Shown here piece by piece: positions 17,593 through 25,802 of a stretch of DNA of 64,000 nt. Location: contig CAJUHX010000006.1 of NCBI GenBank assembly GCA_910586455.1, positions 9,455-73,454 on the forward strand. The letters are read 5' to 3'. The DNA comes from an uncultured Muribaculaceae bacterium. Its GTDB lineage: Bacteria; Bacteroidota; Bacteroidia; Bacteroidales; Muribaculaceae. The first letter of the stretch is position 1; every line of letters begins with the position of its first letter. The position numbers and the translations under genes were made by a program. Below the pieces are notes generated by a model. That model was not told the origin of the DNA, ran no database searches, and was given only the letters and a program-made list of their open reading frames with translations.

Positions 17593-18558
17593 TCAAATAA
17601 AGCGAACTTGGCTTATACGCGCCCCCAGCAGCCAGTCGGAGGTGGCCATGCGGCGTTTGCCGGTGGGTTGCAGTTCGAGTATTTCCAGACGTCCTTTGCC
17701 GCAGTCGACGTACATGCGCCGGTCTTCGATGCTGACTTTGCCGGCAGTGGTGCCTGTGCGGTCTTCGTCGGCTACGCGGGTGGCGAATATTTTGATGTCT
17801 GTGGCGGGGTTCGAGTCGGTTTCCATGGTGGTCCAGGCGCCGGGATAGGGCGAGAGTCCGCGCACGTGGTTGTGTAGTTCGCGGGCGCTGCGGTTCCAGT
17901 CCAGACGGCAGTCGTCCTTGAATATCTTAGGCGCGTCGCAGGCCTCTGCAGCTTCAGCCATAAGTTGCTGTGGCATAGGCTTGAGGTCGCCGGCCAGAAT
18001 GTGGGCCAGAGTGTCGAGGGTGAGTTCGGCGCCGAGCATCATCAGGCGGTCGTGGACGCTGCCCACGTTTTCGTCGGGCCCGATTTCAATGGCGCGGCGG
18101 TCGATTACGTCGCCGGTATCGATTTCGTGTTTGAGAAAGAAGGTGGTGACGCCGGTGTGGGTGTCGCCGTTCATAATGGCGCGATTTATAGGTGCGGCGC
18201 CACGATATCGGGGCAGCAGCGAGCCGTGGAGGTTGAATGTGCCCAGCGGTGGCATGGTCCATACCATTTCGGGCAGCATGCGAAAGGCGATGACTATGAA
18301 AAGGTCGGCGTTGAGGTTGCGGAGTTCCTCCACAAATGCCGGGTCTTTGAGTTTCGGGGGCTGCATGAGGTGCAGGCCGTGTTCGAGGGCGAACTGCTTT
18401 ACCGGCGACTGCAGCATTTTGTGCCCGCGTCCGGCGGGTTTGTCGGGCATGGTCACCACACCTACCACGTTGTAGCCCTCGGCTACTATGCGGCTAAGGC
18501 TTTCTACAGCGAAGTCGGGGGTGCCTAAAAATACTATTCGTAAGTCTTCTTTGGTCAT
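17593..18558 (-). CDS. fmt: methionyl-tRNA formyltransferase
   Basis: Fmt formylates initiator Met-tRNA using 10-formyl-tetrahydrofolate. The protein is 321 residues long. The N-terminal formyltransferase domain shows VFLGTPDFAVESL near residue 9, the catalytic NLHGSLLPRYRGAAPINRAI near 113 and HEIDTGDVI near 148. The C-terminal tRNA-binding domain follows from about 210 (NHVRGLSPYPGAWTT). It starts 3 bp after the upstream pseudouridine synthase gene ends. Confidence 0.96.
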   Translation of the reverse strand: MTKEDLRIVFLGTPDFAVESLSRIVAEGYNVVGVVTMPDKPAGRGHKMLQSPVKQFALEHGLHLMQPPKLKDPAFVEELRNLNADLFIVIAFRMLPEMVWTMPPLGTFNLHGSLLPRYRGAAPINRAIMNGDTHTGVTTFFLKHEIDTGDVIDRRAIEIGPDENVGSVHDRLMMLGAELTLDTLAHILAGDLKPMPQQLMAEAAEACDAPKIFKDDCRLDWNRSARELHNHVRGLSPYPGAWTTMETDSNPATDIKIFATRVADEDRTGTTAGKVSIEDRRMYVDCGKGRLEILELQPTGKRRMATSDWLLGARISQVRFI

Positions 18559-18561
18559 AAA

Positions 18562-19254
18562 TTACTTTGTCGGGTTATTGAGTGCGGCTGCCTCGAGTTC
18601 GGTCCAGAGCCGTTCGGCGGGCACGGGGGCCTCGAGTTCGATGAGTTGCTTCGATACCGGATGCACGAAACTGATGCGCCGCGCCAGCAGCGAAATCGAG
18701 CCGTCGGGGTTTGAGCGTTTGTCGCCGTATTTGAGGTCGCCACGGATGGTGCTGCCTATGGCGCTGAGCTGTACGCGAATCTGATGCTTGCGGCCTGTAA
18801 GCAGCTGCACCTCTACCAGGGTAAAGCGTTCGCCGGTGGCCAGGGTGCGATAGCGCAGGCGTGCTTCTTTGGAGTCGGGCACCTGATGGTTGTGTGCGGT
18901 CGACTTGTTGGTTTTCTCCACTGTTGTAATCCAATGGTGCAGTTCGCCCTGCTGCGGCTGCGGAGCCTTGCGGGTGAGTGCCCAGTAAGTTTTGTGAACC
19001 TCGCCTTTTCGGAACATCTCGTTCATGCGCGACAGGGCTTTGGAGGTCTTGGCGAAAACTACCAGGCCGCCAACAGGGCGGTCAAGGCGGTGTACCACGC
19101 CCAGGAACACATTGCCCGGTTTGGCGTCGCGCTCCTTTATAAGGCGTTTGAGCGACTCGGCCAGTGGTTCGTCGCCGGTTTTGTCGCCCTGCACTATTTC
19201 GCCTGGGGCTTTGTTGACAATAAGCAGGTGGTTGTCTTCGTATATAATGTCCAT
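18562..19254 (-). CDS. RluA family pseudouridine synthase
   Basis: This is a 230-residue pseudouridine synthase of the RluA/RluC/RluD group that lacks the N-terminal S4 domain. The catalytic motif HRLDRPVGGLVVFAKT near residue 55 supplies the active-site Asp. The rest of the fold is complete, with TYWALTRKAP, LVEVQLLTGRKHQIRVQL and FVHPVSKQ. The target (rRNA or tRNA position) cannot be told from sequence. It is in an operon with fmt. Confidence 0.92.
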   Translation of the reverse strand: MDIIYEDNHLLIVNKAPGEIVQGDKTGDEPLAESLKRLIKERDAKPGNVFLGVVHRLDRPVGGLVVFAKTSKALSRMNEMFRKGEVHKTYWALTRKAPQPQQGELHHWITTVEKTNKSTAHNHQVPDSKEARLRYRTLATGERFTLVEVQLLTGRKHQIRVQLSAIGSTIRGDLKYGDKRSNPDGSISLLARRISFVHPVSKQLIELEAPVPAERLWTELEAAALNNPTK

Positions 19255-19265
19255 ATATTTGAAAA

Positions 19266-19453
19266 ATAGAGGGTTTGCGGAGCCTTATTTTAGTAGACAA
19301 TTCATGTCAGAAATCTCACACGGAGTATACAGAGAATACTGAGTCTTTATGTTAATGCTTTTACAGTCAATCTTTTGCCGGTCAGCATTATTTTTTCTCT
19401 GTGTTCTCTGTGTACTCTGAGTGAGATTTCTTCAGTTATGCGAAACCCTCTAA
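19266..19453. repeat. 188-bp nested palindromic element
   Basis: The gap between the pseudouridine synthase and phosphohexomutase genes is largely one imperfect palindrome. Outer arms: TAGAGGGTTTGCG (from 19266) versus an inverted copy ending at 19453. Inner arms: 19309-19343 (AGAAATCTCACACGGAGTAT...) versus 19397-19433 inverted (AGAAATCTCACTCAGAGTAC...). The centre has a third small dyad of TTAATGCT and AGCATTA. The right inner arm recurs at 30791-30819. Confidence 0.7.
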
Positions 19454-19470
19454 AGGTATATGATTTACAA

Positions 19471-21228
19471 TCAGATTCCGAGGTCTTTCTTCAGGAGCTT
19501 AATTTTCTCGGCTGCAGCTTTTTCGGCGGCCTCAAAGTCTTCCTTGGCGGCCATGTGGCCCTTAACCTCCATGTAGAACTTGATTTTGGGCTCGGTGCCT
19601 GACGGACGTACCGACACCTTCGAACCGTCTTCGGTGAAGTACTGCAGCACGTTGCTGGTGGTGGGGAAGTCCATTTTTGTAACTTTGCCTGTGGCAATTT
19701 CGGTGCAGTTGAGGTCGGCATAGTCCTTTACGAGTGTAACGGGGCTGCCGCCGAGCTGTTTGGGCGGGTTGGCACGGAATTCCTTCATCATCTTCTGGAT
19801 TTCTTCGGCGCCTTCCTTGCCGGTACGGACAACCGACACGCCCACTTCGTGGCTGTAGCCGTTCTTTACGTAGATGTCCTGAAGCATTTCCAGGAAGTTC
19901 ATACCGTTGTCCTTGGCCCATGCAGCGATTTCGGCCATGAGCGAGATTGCCGAAACTGAGTCTTTGTCGCGTACGAAGTCTTCAGCCAGGAAGCCGTAGC
20001 TTTCCTCGCCGCCGCCCAGATAGCGTTCGGTGCCTTCGAGGTCGCGGATTACACTGGCAATCCATTTGAAGCCGGTGTAGCAGTCGTACATCTTTACGTT
20101 GTAGTTTTCGGCGATTGTCTTGATTGTTTCGGTGGTAACGATGGTCTTGACCACGTATTCGTTGCCTTTGAGTTTGCCCATCTCGCGGTTGCGTCGCATT
20201 ATATAGTTGAGCAGAATCATTACAATCTGGTTGCCGTTGAGGAGTCGGTAGTTGCCGCTGCGGTCGCGAACCACGCAGCCGATACGGTCAGCATCGGGGT
20301 CCGATGCGAATACAACGTCGGCATCGGTTTCGCGGGCGCGTTCGATGGCCATGGCCATGGCCGAGGGGACTTCGGGGTTAGGCGACTCCACGGTCGAGAA
20401 GTTGCCGTCGGGGATATCCTGTTCAGGCACATGGATTATATTGGTGAAGCCGTAGTTGCGCAGCGAGTCGGGCACAAGTTCCACACCGGTGCCGTGTATG
20501 GGGGTGTACACAATCTTGAGGTCGGCGTGGCGCTTGATTACCTCGGGATCGAGGCTGAGGCCTTTGATTTCCTTGAGGAAGGCGTCGTCGACTTCTTTGC
20601 CTATAATCTGAATCTTGTCGGGGTTGCCCCGGAATTTAATCTGGTCGACGTCGGTGATACGGTTTACGTTGTCGATGATGTTTACGTCGTGTGGGGCAAT
20701 GATCTGAGCGCCGTCGGCCCAGTATGCCTTGTATCCGTTGTATTCCTTGGGGTTGTGAGATGCGGTGATGTTGACGCCGCTCTGGCATCCGAAGTAGCGG
20801 ATGGCGTACGACAGTTCGGGAGTGGGGCGGAAGCTGTCGAAGAGATAAACCTTTATGCCGTTGGCCGAGAATATGTTGGCTACGATTTCGGCGAACTTGC
20901 GCGAGTTGTTGCGCACGTCGTGACCTACTGCCACGCTGATTTCGGGCAGGTCTTTGAATGCTTCCTTCAGGTAGTTGGCCAGGCCCTGGGTGGCTGCGCC
21001 TACGGTGTAGATGTTCATGCGGTTGGTGCCGGCGCCCATGATTCCGCGCAGGCCGCCGGTGCCGAATTCGAGGTCGCGGTAAAACGACTCGATAAGTTCG
21101 GTTTTGTCATCGGCGTCGAGCATACGCTGTACTTCGGCGCGGGTTTCTTCGTCATATCCGGGGCGGAGCCACAGCTTCGCCTTCTCTGTCACCTGCTCAA
21201 GGAGTTGTTTGTCTTGGTTCTGTTCCAT
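19471..21228 (-). CDS. phosphohexomutase (phosphoglucomutase/phosphomannomutase)
   Basis: This is a 585-residue alpha-D-phosphohexomutase. The phosphoserine loop (NITASHNPKEYNGYKAYW) is near residue 152, the Mg-binding loop (ASDPDADRIGCV) near 308, the sugar-binding GGGEESYGF near 412, and the phosphate-binding VRPSGTEPKIKFYME near 547. The length fits the PGM2-like branch, which converts glucose-1-P and glucose-6-P and sometimes ribose or mannose phosphates. A promoter is visible upstream. Confidence 0.94.
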   Translation of the reverse strand: MEQNQDKQLLEQVTEKAKLWLRPGYDEETRAEVQRMLDADDKTELIESFYRDLEFGTGGLRGIMGAGTNRMNIYTVGAATQGLANYLKEAFKDLPEISVAVGHDVRNNSRKFAEIVANIFSANGIKVYLFDSFRPTPELSYAIRYFGCQSGVNITASHNPKEYNGYKAYWADGAQIIAPHDVNIIDNVNRITDVDQIKFRGNPDKIQIIGKEVDDAFLKEIKGLSLDPEVIKRHADLKIVYTPIHGTGVELVPDSLRNYGFTNIIHVPEQDIPDGNFSTVESPNPEVPSAMAMAIERARETDADVVFASDPDADRIGCVVRDRSGNYRLLNGNQIVMILLNYIMRRNREMGKLKGNEYVVKTIVTTETIKTIAENYNVKMYDCYTGFKWIASVIRDLEGTERYLGGGEESYGFLAEDFVRDKDSVSAISLMAEIAAWAKDNGMNFLEMLQDIYVKNGYSHEVGVSVVRTGKEGAEEIQKMMKEFRANPPKQLGGSPVTLVKDYADLNCTEIATGKVTKMDFPTTSNVLQYFTEDGSKVSVRPSGTEPKIKFYMEVKGHMAAKEDFEAAEKAAAEKIKLLKKDLGI

Positions 21229-21356
21229 GATGGGTTTTATGTTAAGTAAGTCTTAAAAATTGATACGCCTAAATGTACATCAGCAAGTCGTGCTGTGCTT
21301 GATATCATCTCCTGAGGATATAAATTAATTTTCACGACTTATTAGTAGTGTTTTTA

Positions 21357-21388
21357 CAAAGATATGGAATTACTTGTGATTATACAAG
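21357..21388 (-). promoter_or_regulatory. Bacteroides-type promoter for phosphohexomutase
   Basis: On the minus strand TATCTTTG (21357-21364) and CTTG (21385-21388) are separated by 20 bp. The -33 part is embedded in the small dyad CTTGTGATTATACAAG. A leader of about 120 nt would follow. Confidence 0.6.
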
Positions 21389-21422
21389 TTGCTAATCTTA
21401 AAAGTTCTGATTTTGGAATAGT

Positions 21423-22322
21423 TTAACCAAATATCAGTATCTGTAACATGAGCATCACCGGGGCTGCGAACAGCAGCGAGTCGATGCGGTCGAGTATTCC
21501 GCCGTGGCCCGGAATGAGGTGGCCGGAGTCTTTTACTCCCAGAGTGCGTTTGATAAGCGATTCGAAGAGATCGCCCCAGGTGGCTGCCACGCTTATGGCC
21601 GCGCCTGTGAGGGCCCAGGCTGCGGCGTACAGGCCTTCGGACATATCCGGAGTGTTGCCGCTGCTATAAGAAAGTAGGGCGAAGACCACGCCGGCAATGA
21701 TGCTGAAAGCCATGCCTCCCCAGAAGCCTTCCCACGATTTTTTTGGCGATAGGCGTTCGAACAGGCGGCGTTTGCCGCAGAGCGACCCCACGCAGTAGGC
21801 GCCGGTATCGTTGAGCCATATCATCACAAACAGCATCAGCGGTACCTGCCGACCAAGGCCGGGAGTATCGCCAAGTACGGCCATGCAGCCCAGCGGCACA
21901 GCTATATATATCCAGCCCATAGCGCTGTAGGCGAAACGCTGCAGCGCACCCGGGCGCTTGTCGTAAAGTGTCAGCAGAAAGCGCATTGCTATAGCAAGGA
22001 TACCGATAATTGAAATGGCTGCCAGCGCGGAGGTTATTATTATTGTGTATGAACTTTTGCTCACACCCCATCCGTTTAAAAGTATAAATGGCGATACTGT
22101 GATTGCAAAGCAGCCGGCCGTACCCAGTACGGTCATACATTTGTTAAGGAATTCTGTGACATTCTGCGCTTTGCCGCAGCAAAGGTTCTGTAGCTCTATG
22201 CCTGCAAGCACAGCAAACAGCAGGCCCAGCATATATATGCCATTGGAGTCGATAAGTATTGCGGCAAGAATCACGGCCACATATACTGTACCCGCCAGGG
22301 TGCGGGTTATAAGGTTTTTCAT
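21423..22322 (-). CDS. cdsA: phosphatidate cytidylyltransferase
   Basis: CdsA makes CDP-diacylglycerol from CTP and phosphatidic acid at the inner membrane, the branch point for all phospholipids. This 299-residue protein has about eight membrane helices. It ends with the family signature around residues 255-290 (SLIKRTLGVKDSGHLIPGHG followed by GILDRIDS). The PKKSWEGFWGG segment near 205 is also typical. Its promoter overlaps the terminator of the upstream subtilase gene. Confidence 0.95.
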   Translation of the reverse strand: MKNLITRTLAGTVYVAVILAAILIDSNGIYMLGLLFAVLAGIELQNLCCGKAQNVTEFLNKCMTVLGTAGCFAITVSPFILLNGWGVSKSSYTIIITSALAAISIIGILAIAMRFLLTLYDKRPGALQRFAYSAMGWIYIAVPLGCMAVLGDTPGLGRQVPLMLFVMIWLNDTGAYCVGSLCGKRRLFERLSPKKSWEGFWGGMAFSIIAGVVFALLSYSSGNTPDMSEGLYAAAWALTGAAISVAATWGDLFESLIKRTLGVKDSGHLIPGHGGILDRIDSLLFAAPVMLMLQILIFG

Positions 22323-22340
22323 CTATATTTATGTTTTTTG

Positions 22341-22373
22341 CAAAGATAATAATTTTTTTTGATATGTTACAAA
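22341..22373 (-). promoter_or_regulatory. cdsA promoter sharing bases with upstream terminator
   Basis: TATCTTTG (about 22341-22348, minus) is preceded by a 21-bp spacer and TTTG, and this TTTG is the end of the T tract of the terminator at 22370-22403. Confidence 0.55.
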
Positions 22374-22403
22374 AAAACAGAGCCGCAAAGGTTGCGGCTC
22401 TGT
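22370..22403 (-). terminator. intrinsic terminator of the subtilase gene
   Basis: On the minus strand a perfect 12-bp stem (ACAGAGCCGCAA, 3-nt loop, TTGCGGCTCTGT; 22377-22403) is followed by seven T residues. It stands 21 bp after the stop of the S8 peptidase gene. Confidence 0.9.
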
Positions 22404-22423
22404 TGTATAAAGTAATGTGGAAT

Positions 22424-24706
22424 TTATTTCACTGCCACGCGACGGCTGAGAGTGCCGTTGACGTTGAGGATGTAGATGCCGGGCTGAAGGTTTTCGCCGC
22501 AGATTTCGGCTGTGTCGCCATTTACATCGGAGGTGATTACCGGGCGTCCGTTAAGGTCGTAGACCACAGCCTTGACCGATGATGCGCCGGGTGCTACTAC
22601 CTGCCAGTTGTTGCCTTCGGCGGTGATGATTATGTCGGCGGGGTTGAGGGTTACGTCGCTTACGCCGGTTCCGATTTTTACGGCCATCTTAACACCTTCG
22701 ATAGCGTTGATTTTGCCTACACCCCAGCGTATTTTATTTTTGGGATCGTTGGGGTCGGTCGAGGTATGTTCTATGATATAGCGGATATCAGCCGGTTTGA
22801 GGTCGTCGTTTGCCTGAAGCCAGAGAGCGCCGATACCTGCCGCAATGGGCGACGACATGGAGGTACCCTGCATGACCTGATAGTAGTGGGTTTTGCCCTG
22901 AGCTGTGGTGCTTGCGGCAACATGGCCCATGCCTAAGCCGTTGGCGGAATAATATGCCGAGGAAATCGAGCTGATGATGCCGGCGCCGGGGGCGCATACC
23001 AAAGGCAGTGTGCGACCGTCGGCCAGAGGTCCGTACGACGAGAAAGGCGAAATCTTGCCTGAGCCGAAATCACTGCCGGGATAGCCGGTTACATAGCCGT
23101 TAAGGTTGGCCCATTTGTTGCGGGTGTTCCACGAACCTACGCATATCATGTTGTCGCCGCAGGCGAGGCTGCTGATCGACATATCGGCGTTGCCGCTGGT
23201 CCAGCCATTTACGCCCATATCGGAGAGCGCTATTCTTATGGGAACGCTTGAATCGAGGGTATAGTTCACCAAGTCAAAACTCTGGCCTTCCTCACCGCTT
23301 ATTTCAATGCCGAACACATAGCGCTGGCTGCCGTTGCCCGAGGCAATGGATGTGTTCATTGTTATGTTTGTCTGGCAACGCGAGTTGGGTAAAATAAATT
23401 TCTGGACAATATTTATTGTCGAGCGGTAGCCGAATGTCAGGTCGAAAGCCTCGTCGGTGATGTAGCCGGGTAATTTGTTGCTCGTGCCTGCCAGAGTGAT
23501 ATCTGTGTTTGTTGACCCGGGCAGGTCGTAGCTGAATATTTCTTTTTTAGCAGTGCGGTCATAAACCACAAAGCGGTAGTTCAGCGGGCGGTAGTCGCCC
23601 GACCATATTTCGAGGTTGCCGGTGCAGTTTGAACCGTCGAGTGAGGTAATGAAGGTCTTGACACTCTTTTCTCCGGCAGTAAAGGTTTTGGCGAGTGTGT
23701 TTGTGGTTTCACCGTCGTTGCCTGCCGCTATGAACAGGGGTACTTGTTTGGCTATTTCGTTGAGGGCTACAGTGCCTTCGCCGAAATTGTCGTGCGAGCC
23801 GGAGGGGATACCGAACGACAGGTTTATTACTCCCGGTTTGCCGCTGGCGAGGATATGCTTCATCAGCGTTTCGCAAGAGAGTATGATGTTGTGAATTCTG
23901 TTACTGCCGCAACCTGCAATTATTTCAGCTTCAGGAGCCGCTCCGCGGAAAGGTAGGGGTTTGTTGCGCTGAAGAGTACCCGAAGTGCTCAGGCCGCTCA
24001 CAGTGTAGTAGTCGCCGTTGCCTTCGTACGAACCGGCCATACAGCCCATGGTGTGTGTGCCGTGGGTATGGTCGGTGCGGTCGGATGTGAAACCTGCGAT
24101 TGCCTGTGGAGTATCGTAGATTGTTGCGTTGCCGTTATCATCATATACCCAGAGCTTTTTGACGCGGCTTCCCGAGAGGTCTTTTGTAAGGAAGTTTGCA
24201 TGGTTGGGATCCATGCCGATGTCGAATATGCCGGCTATGACGCCTTTGCCGGTATAGGGCATTTCGAGGCCTTCGCCGGCGTGAATCAGGTCAATGCCTG
24301 TGCTCGATTCGGCACGGGCCTTGTCGAGGTAGCATTCAACTGCAGGCGGAAATGAGATTCGCAGGGCGAGATCCGATTCCGACAGGGCGATGATATCGCT
24401 CATGGCGCCGCAGCAGAAAGCCTCTTTGCCTAAGATGGTACGGACTTCAATGCCGTAGGCTTCGAGGTTTTCGGCAGTGGTGCCTTCATTGAGATAGGCG
24501 ATGAAGTCCGCAGTGATTTCACCGCGGGAGTCAGTGCTGTGGATGAAGGGCGCCTTCATGATGTCGGGCTGAGCTGCCTCCGGATTCTGCACTGCATTTA
24601 GATACTGGTTGACATAACTCTGTGCGGTAGCGCTCAGACTGTTCTGGGCCGACAGATTCTGGCAAAGCGCCAGAGCCAACGCAAGTGGCAAGTATTGCTT
24701 TTTCAT
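22424..24706 (-). CDS. secreted S8 subtilisin-like peptidase with T9SS sorting domain
   Basis: This is a 760-residue protein with a signal peptide (first 20 residues) and a subtilase catalytic triad at Asp162 (GIFDIGMD), His215 (DHTHGTHTMG) and Ser616 (QGTSMSSP). An insertion of about 200 residues, probably a beta domain, lies between the oxyanion Asn region (FIAAGNDGE, near 330) and the Ser motif. The last 75 residues form a T9SS type A sorting domain (VVYDLNGRPV ... GIYILNVNG). The protein is therefore expected on the cell surface or secreted as a protease. Gene boundaries are clear: promoter at 24807 and terminator at 22370. Confidence 0.93.
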   Translation of the reverse strand: MKKQYLPLALALALCQNLSAQNSLSATAQSYVNQYLNAVQNPEAAQPDIMKAPFIHSTDSRGEITADFIAYLNEGTTAENLEAYGIEVRTILGKEAFCCGAMSDIIALSESDLALRISFPPAVECYLDKARAESSTGIDLIHAGEGLEMPYTGKGVIAGIFDIGMDPNHANFLTKDLSGSRVKKLWVYDDNGNATIYDTPQAIAGFTSDRTDHTHGTHTMGCMAGSYEGNGDYYTVSGLSTSGTLQRNKPLPFRGAAPEAEIIAGCGSNRIHNIILSCETLMKHILASGKPGVINLSFGIPSGSHDNFGEGTVALNEIAKQVPLFIAAGNDGETTNTLAKTFTAGEKSVKTFITSLDGSNCTGNLEIWSGDYRPLNYRFVVYDRTAKKEIFSYDLPGSTNTDITLAGTSNKLPGYITDEAFDLTFGYRSTINIVQKFILPNSRCQTNITMNTSIASGNGSQRYVFGIEISGEEGQSFDLVNYTLDSSVPIRIALSDMGVNGWTSGNADMSISSLACGDNMICVGSWNTRNKWANLNGYVTGYPGSDFGSGKISPFSSYGPLADGRTLPLVCAPGAGIISSISSAYYSANGLGMGHVAASTTAQGKTHYYQVMQGTSMSSPIAAGIGALWLQANDDLKPADIRYIIEHTSTDPNDPKNKIRWGVGKINAIEGVKMAVKIGTGVSDVTLNPADIIITAEGNNWQVVAPGASSVKAVVYDLNGRPVITSDVNGDTAEICGENLQPGIYILNVNGTLSRRVAVK

Positions 24707-24806
24707 ACTTTGTTATCTGGTTGTAAGTTTGATTATCGATTAATATTTCATGATGACCGGTCATGCCCTGACAAGGCAACTGCCGGAATTTAGATTTAAG
24801 TTTTCG

Positions 24807-24838
24807 CAAAATTACAATAAAAAGGTAAGATAGCCAAT
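24807..24838 (-). promoter_or_regulatory. Bacteroides-type promoter for the subtilase gene
   Basis: TAATTTTG (24807-24814, minus) and ATTG (24835-24838) are separated by exactly 20 bp, about 100 bp before the gene. Confidence 0.6.
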
Positions 24839-24946
24839 AGCATGAATGCAAAAAATATAAAAAAAGAAGACAAAATGTGTTGTATAACATATTTTTGGCG
24901 TATAGATGTTTTTTTAGGAGTAGTTTCAAGCATTGTGGCAAGCAAA

Positions 24947-25080
24947 AATCCCCGATTCTTCGCGAGTCGGGGATTCTCTTTCTATCTAATCAAAAGCCAG
25001 TTCTTTTTACATTCTGTTGATGTGGTTTCCGGCGGTGTGCCGAAGCTGTTTTTGAATTGTTTCCGCCCCCCGGCGGGAGG
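24947..25080. other. structured intergenic region of unknown role
   Basis: The 499-bp gap between the divergent subtilase and tsaC genes holds three hairpins. One is AATCCCCGATTC paired with GAGTCGGGGATT around a TTCGC loop (24947-24975), with a T-run on the minus side. The second is a CGGC-GCCG hairpin near 25030. The third is CCGCC-cccc-GGCGG (25063-25076). No ORF of note is present. This may be a small RNA or a boundary terminator; the strand is ambiguous because the first stem has a wobble that favours plus while the T-run favours minus. Confidence 0.45.
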
Positions 25081-25193
25081 CTTGTTGTTTTACTTTGTAT
25101 TATTAGGACAGCAAAAGGGGGCTTTGGTTTAATCGCTCCGGAGATTTTAACGTTTATCAACATTCGTCGTGTCGCTATCTCGGAAAAAAGTGC

Positions 25194-25201
25194 TACATTT
25201 G
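25194..25201 (+). promoter_or_regulatory. -7 element almost touching tsaC start
   Basis: TACATTTG ends only 4 bp before the tsaC ATG at 25206, so if it is used the transcript would be leaderless or nearly so. No clear TTTG is seen at -33. Confidence 0.4.
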
Positions 25202-25205
25202 CAAT

Positions 25206-25796
25206 ATGACACAGACCAGACAGGCAAACGGCAGCGCCGACGATTTACGCGACGCCCTTGAAGTACTCCGCCGCGGAGGCGTGATTCTGTATCCTACCGA
25301 TACCGTATGGGGTATCGGCTGCGATGCTACATGCCCGGAGGCGGTCGAACGTATATATAGTATAAAGCAGCGGCCCGATTCCAAGGCTCTCATCACCCTT
25401 GTGGCGTCCGAGGCCATGCTTGAGCGCAGTGTGGCTGAAGTGCCCGACGTGGCCTGGCAGCTGCTCGATGTGGCCGTCGACCCGCTCACGGTGGTGTACG
25501 ACCGCGGTTGCGGAGTAGCCCCGGAGTTGCTGGCCCCCGACGGCAGTATAGGCATACGTCTGGTGCGCGACTGTTTTGCCGCCGAGCTATGCCGAAGGTT
25601 AGGCCGGCCTCTGGTGTCGACATCGGCTAATATCGCCGGCGAGCCTACGCCGCTGTCTTACCCCGACATTGCACCGGAGATACTCCGGGCCGTGGACTAT
25701 GTGTGCCTGACCGGGCGCACCGACGCGCCGGCGGCCAAGGCTTCGGCCGTGATAAAACTCGGCTGCGACGGCACAGTTAAGATTTTACGAAAATAG
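25206..25796 (+). CDS. tsaC: L-threonylcarbamoyladenylate synthase
   Basis: This is a 196-residue YrdC/Sua5-type enzyme that makes threonylcarbamoyl-AMP from threonine, bicarbonate and ATP, the first step of tRNA t6A synthesis. The signature GGVILYPTDTVWGIGCDAT is near residue 28 and the nucleotide-site VSTSANIAGEPTP near 138. It lacks the Sua5 C-terminal domain. The gene is the first of a plus-strand run, with 6 bp to the next gene. Confidence 0.94.
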   Translation: MTQTRQANGSADDLRDALEVLRRGGVILYPTDTVWGIGCDATCPEAVERIYSIKQRPDSKALITLVASEAMLERSVAEVPDVAWQLLDVAVDPLTVVYDRGCGVAPELLAPDGSIGIRLVRDCFAAELCRRLGRPLVSTSANIAGEPTPLSYPDIAPEILRAVDYVCLTGRTDAPAAKASAVIKLGCDGTVKILRK

Positions 25797-25802
25797 AGCA
25801 AA

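Noticed and set aside
24531..24941. 136-codon minus-strand frame upstream of the subtilase
   Set aside because: It runs through the subtilase promoter and into its coding sequence in another frame.
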